Position numbers and translations under genes: made by a program. From NCBI GenBank assembly GCA_000703065.1, contig JNLK01000001.1:2006001-2070000 (forward strand): a DNA stretch of 64,000 nucleotides. The letters are read 5' to 3'. The DNA comes from Lachnospiraceae bacterium AC2029. Its GTDB lineage: Bacteria > Bacillota > Clostridia > Lachnospirales > Lachnospiraceae. Below the pieces are notes generated by a model. It saw only the letters and a list, made by a program, of their open reading frames with translations. It did no database searches and was not told the origin of the DNA. Shown in pieces: positions 61,266 through 64,000 of this stretch; within the stretch, counting starts at the first letter, position 1; each line of letters begins with the position of its first letter.

Positions 61266-61991
61266 ATGAGCGATCAGAACAGAATGTACCAGGTTTCAAC
61301 CTTACAGGCGCTAGCGCTTGGATATACAAAGAAGGTGATCACGGTCAGTGAACTGCTGCAGAACGGTGATACGGGACTTGGTACCTTTGAGGATGTGAAC
61401 GGAGAGATGATCATCATGGACGGGCACTGTTACCAGGCCAGATCGGACGGCTCCGTTATGGAGGCGGATCCGAATGCCGGAGTGCCGTTCTCGGCTGTGG
61501 CAAGGCTTTTGGGGACGAGACAGTTTGAAATGACAGACAAGCAGGATATCGAATCGATCCGTACGGAACTGACACAGCGGATAGAAGAGCATTTCGGTTT
61601 GAACAGCATGCATGTGGTCAGGATCGACGGGGAATACGAGAAGGTAGATGCGAGGTCCGAAGAGCCGTACAAGTCACATCACATCACCCTGAAGGAAGTT
61701 TTGGATCAGAATCAAACCTCCTTTGTGTTTGAAAATATCCGGGGATCTCTGGTGGGAGTATACTTCCCCGATCACATGGACGGGATCAACATGCCGGGCT
61801 GGCACCTTCATTTCCTGTCAGAGGACAAGACCAAGGGCGGTCATGTCTTTAATGTCATCCTGAAGAAGGGAACGGTCCGTCTGGATAAGATCACCAGGAT
61901 CGAGATCGACCTGCCGAAGGCAGCGGCCTTTGACACCTACTCTTTGAAGCAGGCATCGGAGGAAGAGATCAAGAAGGTTGAGAAGGGTTGA
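61266..61991 (+). CDS. budA: Alpha-acetolactate decarboxylase
   Basis: A 241-aa cytoplasmic enzyme that converts 2-acetolactate to acetoin, a pH-neutral fermentation end product. Family motifs are GTFEDVNGEMIIMDGHCYQA, VPFSAVARL, FENIRGSLVGVYFPDHM and PGWHLHFLSEDKTKGGHV, the last with the zinc-binding His pair. The length is normal. AAGGAGGAGG precedes the ATG at 61266; a frame opening at 61041 runs through the CotH tail and hairpin units. No acetolactate synthase gene is adjacent. Single gene with terminator. Confidence 0.94.
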   Translation: MSDQNRMYQVSTLQALALGYTKKVITVSELLQNGDTGLGTFEDVNGEMIIMDGHCYQARSDGSVMEADPNAGVPFSAVARLLGTRQFEMTDKQDIESIRTELTQRIEEHFGLNSMHVVRIDGEYEKVDARSEEPYKSHHITLKEVLDQNQTSFVFENIRGSLVGVYFPDHMDGINMPGWHLHFLSEDKTKGGHVFNVILKKGTVRLDKITRIEIDLPKAAAFDTYSLKQASEEEIKKVEKG

Positions 61992-62031
61992 CAGATCCTG
62001 AAAACATGATAGATTGATAACCAGAAGCAAG

Positions 62032-62065
62032 GGCGTTTCATCCAATGGAGATGAAGCGCCTTTTT
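62032..62065 (+). terminator. Terminator after acetolactate decarboxylase
   Basis: GGCGTTTCATC pairs with GATGAAGCGCC (one wobble), followed by five T residues. The remaining 250 bp up to 62315 show nothing else I can assign. Confidence 0.88.
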
Positions 62066-62315
62066 GTCTGCACAATAATGGCACCGAACTGGTATTGCGC
62101 CTGCTGCGACGTCGAACGTATCAGGATGGCGCTCACCTTGATCTGACGATATATTGTAGAAAAAAACAGGTATACGGGAATTTACCATCTGTGGTACCCT
62201 TTACACATGTTGTGTGCGCTCCTTCGAGGATTCTCCAAAAGAATCGGAGCATGGGAGCGGGGGAAACGGAAAAACAGTCCGTAAGACGAAGTGAAGAAAG
62301 GAAATTAGGGGTAGT

Positions 62316-64000
62316 ATGGATTTTGAAGCAAAAGAGATCCTCTTTCATGAGTTTATAAATGTATTGTCGATCAAATATCCTTATGCTCCGGCATTAACAT
62401 ACAATGGTCAGACCATGAATTACACTGACCTTAGAGTAATGTCTGACAGATGCAGTATTCTGCTTCGTAAAGCCGGAGTAAAAAAAGGAGATAAGGTTGC
62501 GATCTGGGGCTATAACAGCAGTTCCTGGGTTGTGACATTTCTTGGGATCACCGGAGCGGGTGCGGTCGCAGGATTTATGAATTATGCCCTGAAGGCAGAT
62601 GACATCACGGCACTCTTAAAGAGCATTGACGCATCATGGATGGTCCTTGGAAATAATACCGTATCCATGCAGTCGGAAGAGAAGGCCGTTGAAGCTGCAG
62701 CCAATGCCGGAATTCCAAAGGACAGGATCATCAAAATGTCCGATCTGATCAATGAATGCACCACAATGGAGCTTTATACGGAGGATATGGACAATCTTTT
62801 CGAGATCCGAAGTGAGATAAAGCCCCGTGATACTCAGCTTATCATATTTACCACCGGAACCAGCTCCTTCCCGAAGGCGGCTCAGTTGTCTTCCTATTCC
62901 TGCATCAATGATGCCAGGTGTTTTGCGGAATACCTCTTTCGCCATGGAAAGAGAGAAGACAGCGGTATCCTGATCGCGCTTCCCATGTTCCACAGCTTTG
63001 GCCTGTTAATGCTCCTCTTTGCGTTGACGAAGGGAAACCATATCTATCTCCCTGTTGATTTTATGTCGGATTCGATCATAAAAATACTGGGAGAAAACCA
63101 GGTTTCGGATATGGTTGCAGTCGGTGCAATCTATGGAAGACTGATCGAGCATCCGGATTTTGACGCAAAGGTTGCCGGGAAAATGAGATACTGCGTTGTA
63201 GGCGGTTCATTTTCCACAAAAGCAATGTTCCTTCGTTATGAAAATGCATTCTGTGGCACAAAATTCCTGAACGGTTACGGCCAGACAGAGACTTCACCGA
63301 TGATATCCGTTGGTTTGCCGGGTGAGTCACTTGATCTGCGTGCGACCAGGGTAGGACATCCCCTTCCGGGACTGGATGTCCGTATCTGGTCGAAGGAAAA
63401 GGGCTTCCTTCCTGCCGGTGAAGAGGGAGAGATCGTCGTAAAGGGCTATAACGTAATGAATGGTTATTATGGCCTTCCGGAGGAGAGCCAGCCCTTTGAT
63501 GAAGACGGTTATCTGCATACCCAGGATCTTGGAGTCATCGATGAAGAGGGATTCCTTCAGATCACCGGACGCATCAAGGATATCATTATCCGATGCGGAG
63601 AGAATATATCTCCATCAGAGATCGAAATGATATTAATGGAGGACGAGAATCTGACTGCGGTCAAGGTTATGGGAGCACCCCACAGCGAATGGGGAGAGAG
63701 TGTGGAGGCCTGCATCGTTGTCAGGGATGAGGGAACGTTTGATGAAGAGGCAACGAAGGCCAAACTGAAATCAAGGATCGCATCCTTCAAGATACCGTCA
63801 CATTTCTTTATATATTCCGGTTTTCCGTATAATTCCAATGAAAAACTGGATCAGAGAAGCCTGAGGGATGATATGATGAAGAGACTGAATGTCTGCCATA
63901 TGCAGGAGACCCTTGTAAAAGGAATTCAGATCCTGAGTCTGTCATTAAATGAACAGATTTACTCGGTCAGCTTCTTAGGTCCTATGGTCCGTGGACTGAT
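62316..64000 (+). CDS. AMP-binding acyl-CoA synthetase/ligase (3' end beyond window)
   Basis: At least 561 residues of an ANL-superfamily enzyme that activates a carboxylic acid as acyl-AMP. The P-loop reads FTTGTSSFPKAAQLS (usual TSGTTG-PK), followed by ALPMFHSFGL, LNGYGQTETSP (A5), GEIVVKGYNVMNGYY, DGYLHTQDLGVID (A7), GRIKDIIIRCGENISPSEIE (A8), and the catalytic-Lys region near SNEKLDQRSL. After about residue 520 a new segment starts (VKGIQILSLSLNEQIYSV), so another domain may follow. No stop codon occurs before the window end. GAAAGGAAATTAGGGG supports the ATG at 62316. Substrate could be a fatty or aromatic acid. Confidence 0.9.
   Translation, partial: MDFEAKEILFHEFINVLSIKYPYAPALTYNGQTMNYTDLRVMSDRCSILLRKAGVKKGDKVAIWGYNSSSWVVTFLGITGAGAVAGFMNYALKADDITALLKSIDASWMVLGNNTVSMQSEEKAVEAAANAGIPKDRIIKMSDLINECTTMELYTEDMDNLFEIRSEIKPRDTQLIIFTTGTSSFPKAAQLSSYSCINDARCFAEYLFRHGKREDSGILIALPMFHSFGLLMLLFALTKGNHIYLPVDFMSDSIIKILGENQVSDMVAVGAIYGRLIEHPDFDAKVAGKMRYCVVGGSFSTKAMFLRYENAFCGTKFLNGYGQTETSPMISVGLPGESLDLRATRVGHPLPGLDVRIWSKEKGFLPAGEEGEIVVKGYNVMNGYYGLPEESQPFDEDGYLHTQDLGVIDEEGFLQITGRIKDIIIRCGENISPSEIEMILMEDENLTAVKVMGAPHSEWGESVEACIVVRDEGTFDEEATKAKLKSRIASFKIPSHFFIYSGFPYNSNEKLDQRSLRDDMMKRLNVCHMQETLVKGIQILSLSLNEQIYSVSFLGPMVRGL

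Noticed and set aside
62014-62358. 114-aa frame overlapping the acyl-CoA synthetase start
   Set aside because: It begins inside a terminator, has no ribosome binding site and overlaps a well-supported gene.

Overview
The window looks like chromosomal DNA from a Gram-positive, moderately GC-rich anaerobe of the Lachnospiraceae (Clostridia) type. The reasons are the gene content (feoA-feoA-feoB with a FeoB-associated Cys-rich protein, LtaS-like sulfatase, CotH, choline-binding-type wall repeats, zinc-ribbon/Thr-rich-linker surface proteins, FakA/FakB), strong AGGAGG ribosome binding sites, and many Rho-independent terminators. This placement is inferred from content and style; no rRNA or tRNA gene is present to confirm it. 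The first gene may begin upstream of the window, and the last gene (an acyl-CoA synthetase) runs off the right edge.

Layout, left to right. 1-3101: winged-helix regulator, ABC ATPase and ABC-2 permease. 3117-5440: K+ uptake pair (TrkH/KtrB and TrkA/KtrA types) behind a hairpin-rich leader. 5577-8996: FtsX-type permease and LolD/MacB-type ATPase separated by a hairpin array. 9062-14404: a three-gene operon of a MATE transporter fused to an RsbW-like ATPase domain, an ATP-grasp ligase and a membrane dCache-HAMP-SpoIIE phosphatase. 14612-19531: ABC exporter (ATPase plus two permeases) in an overlapping operon with a NarL/DesK-type two-component system. 19614-25243: a small membrane protein and three surface proteins with low-complexity or zinc-ribbon N-termini, one TM helix, a linker and an outside domain. 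25298-33411: SGNH hydrolase, a LacI-sensor/EAL/beta-repeat fusion, LuxS, a soluble FtsH-like AAA protease, SfsA, and a kinase-like protein lacking the catalytic Asp. 33536-37015: secreted coiled-coil protein with wall-binding repeats.

37432-43090 (minus strand): a four-gene envelope operon of LtaS-like phosphoglycerol transferase, PlsC-type acyltransferase, GT8 glycosyltransferase, and a GT8-PlsC fusion. It reads as a glycolipid or lipoteichoic-acid pathway. 43274-48365: iron and metal uptake (feoA, feoA, feoB, Cys-rich partner, ZIP transporter) behind a promoter with three GTTAG-N6-CTAAC operators; 5.6 copies of a 113-bp hairpin repeat sit between feoB and the Cys-rich gene. 48369-52911: OmpR/HK pair, then FakB and FakA. 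53075-55675 (minus): a mosaic secreted protein (thioredoxin fold, wall-binding repeats, solute-binding domain). 55821-57605: an ISLre2-like insertion element with an 11-bp direct repeat at its ends. 57828-61991: two VOC paralogues, a CotH cassette bracketed by inverted repeats and hairpin units, and acetolactate decarboxylase. 62316-end: AMP-binding acyl-CoA synthetase.

The most promising little-described systems are the MATE-RsbW/ATP-grasp/SpoIIE operon, the GT8-PlsC/GT8/PlsC/LtaS operon, and a genome-wide style of intergenic hairpins with C-GAA-G and CTTG loops that recurs at many sites here.
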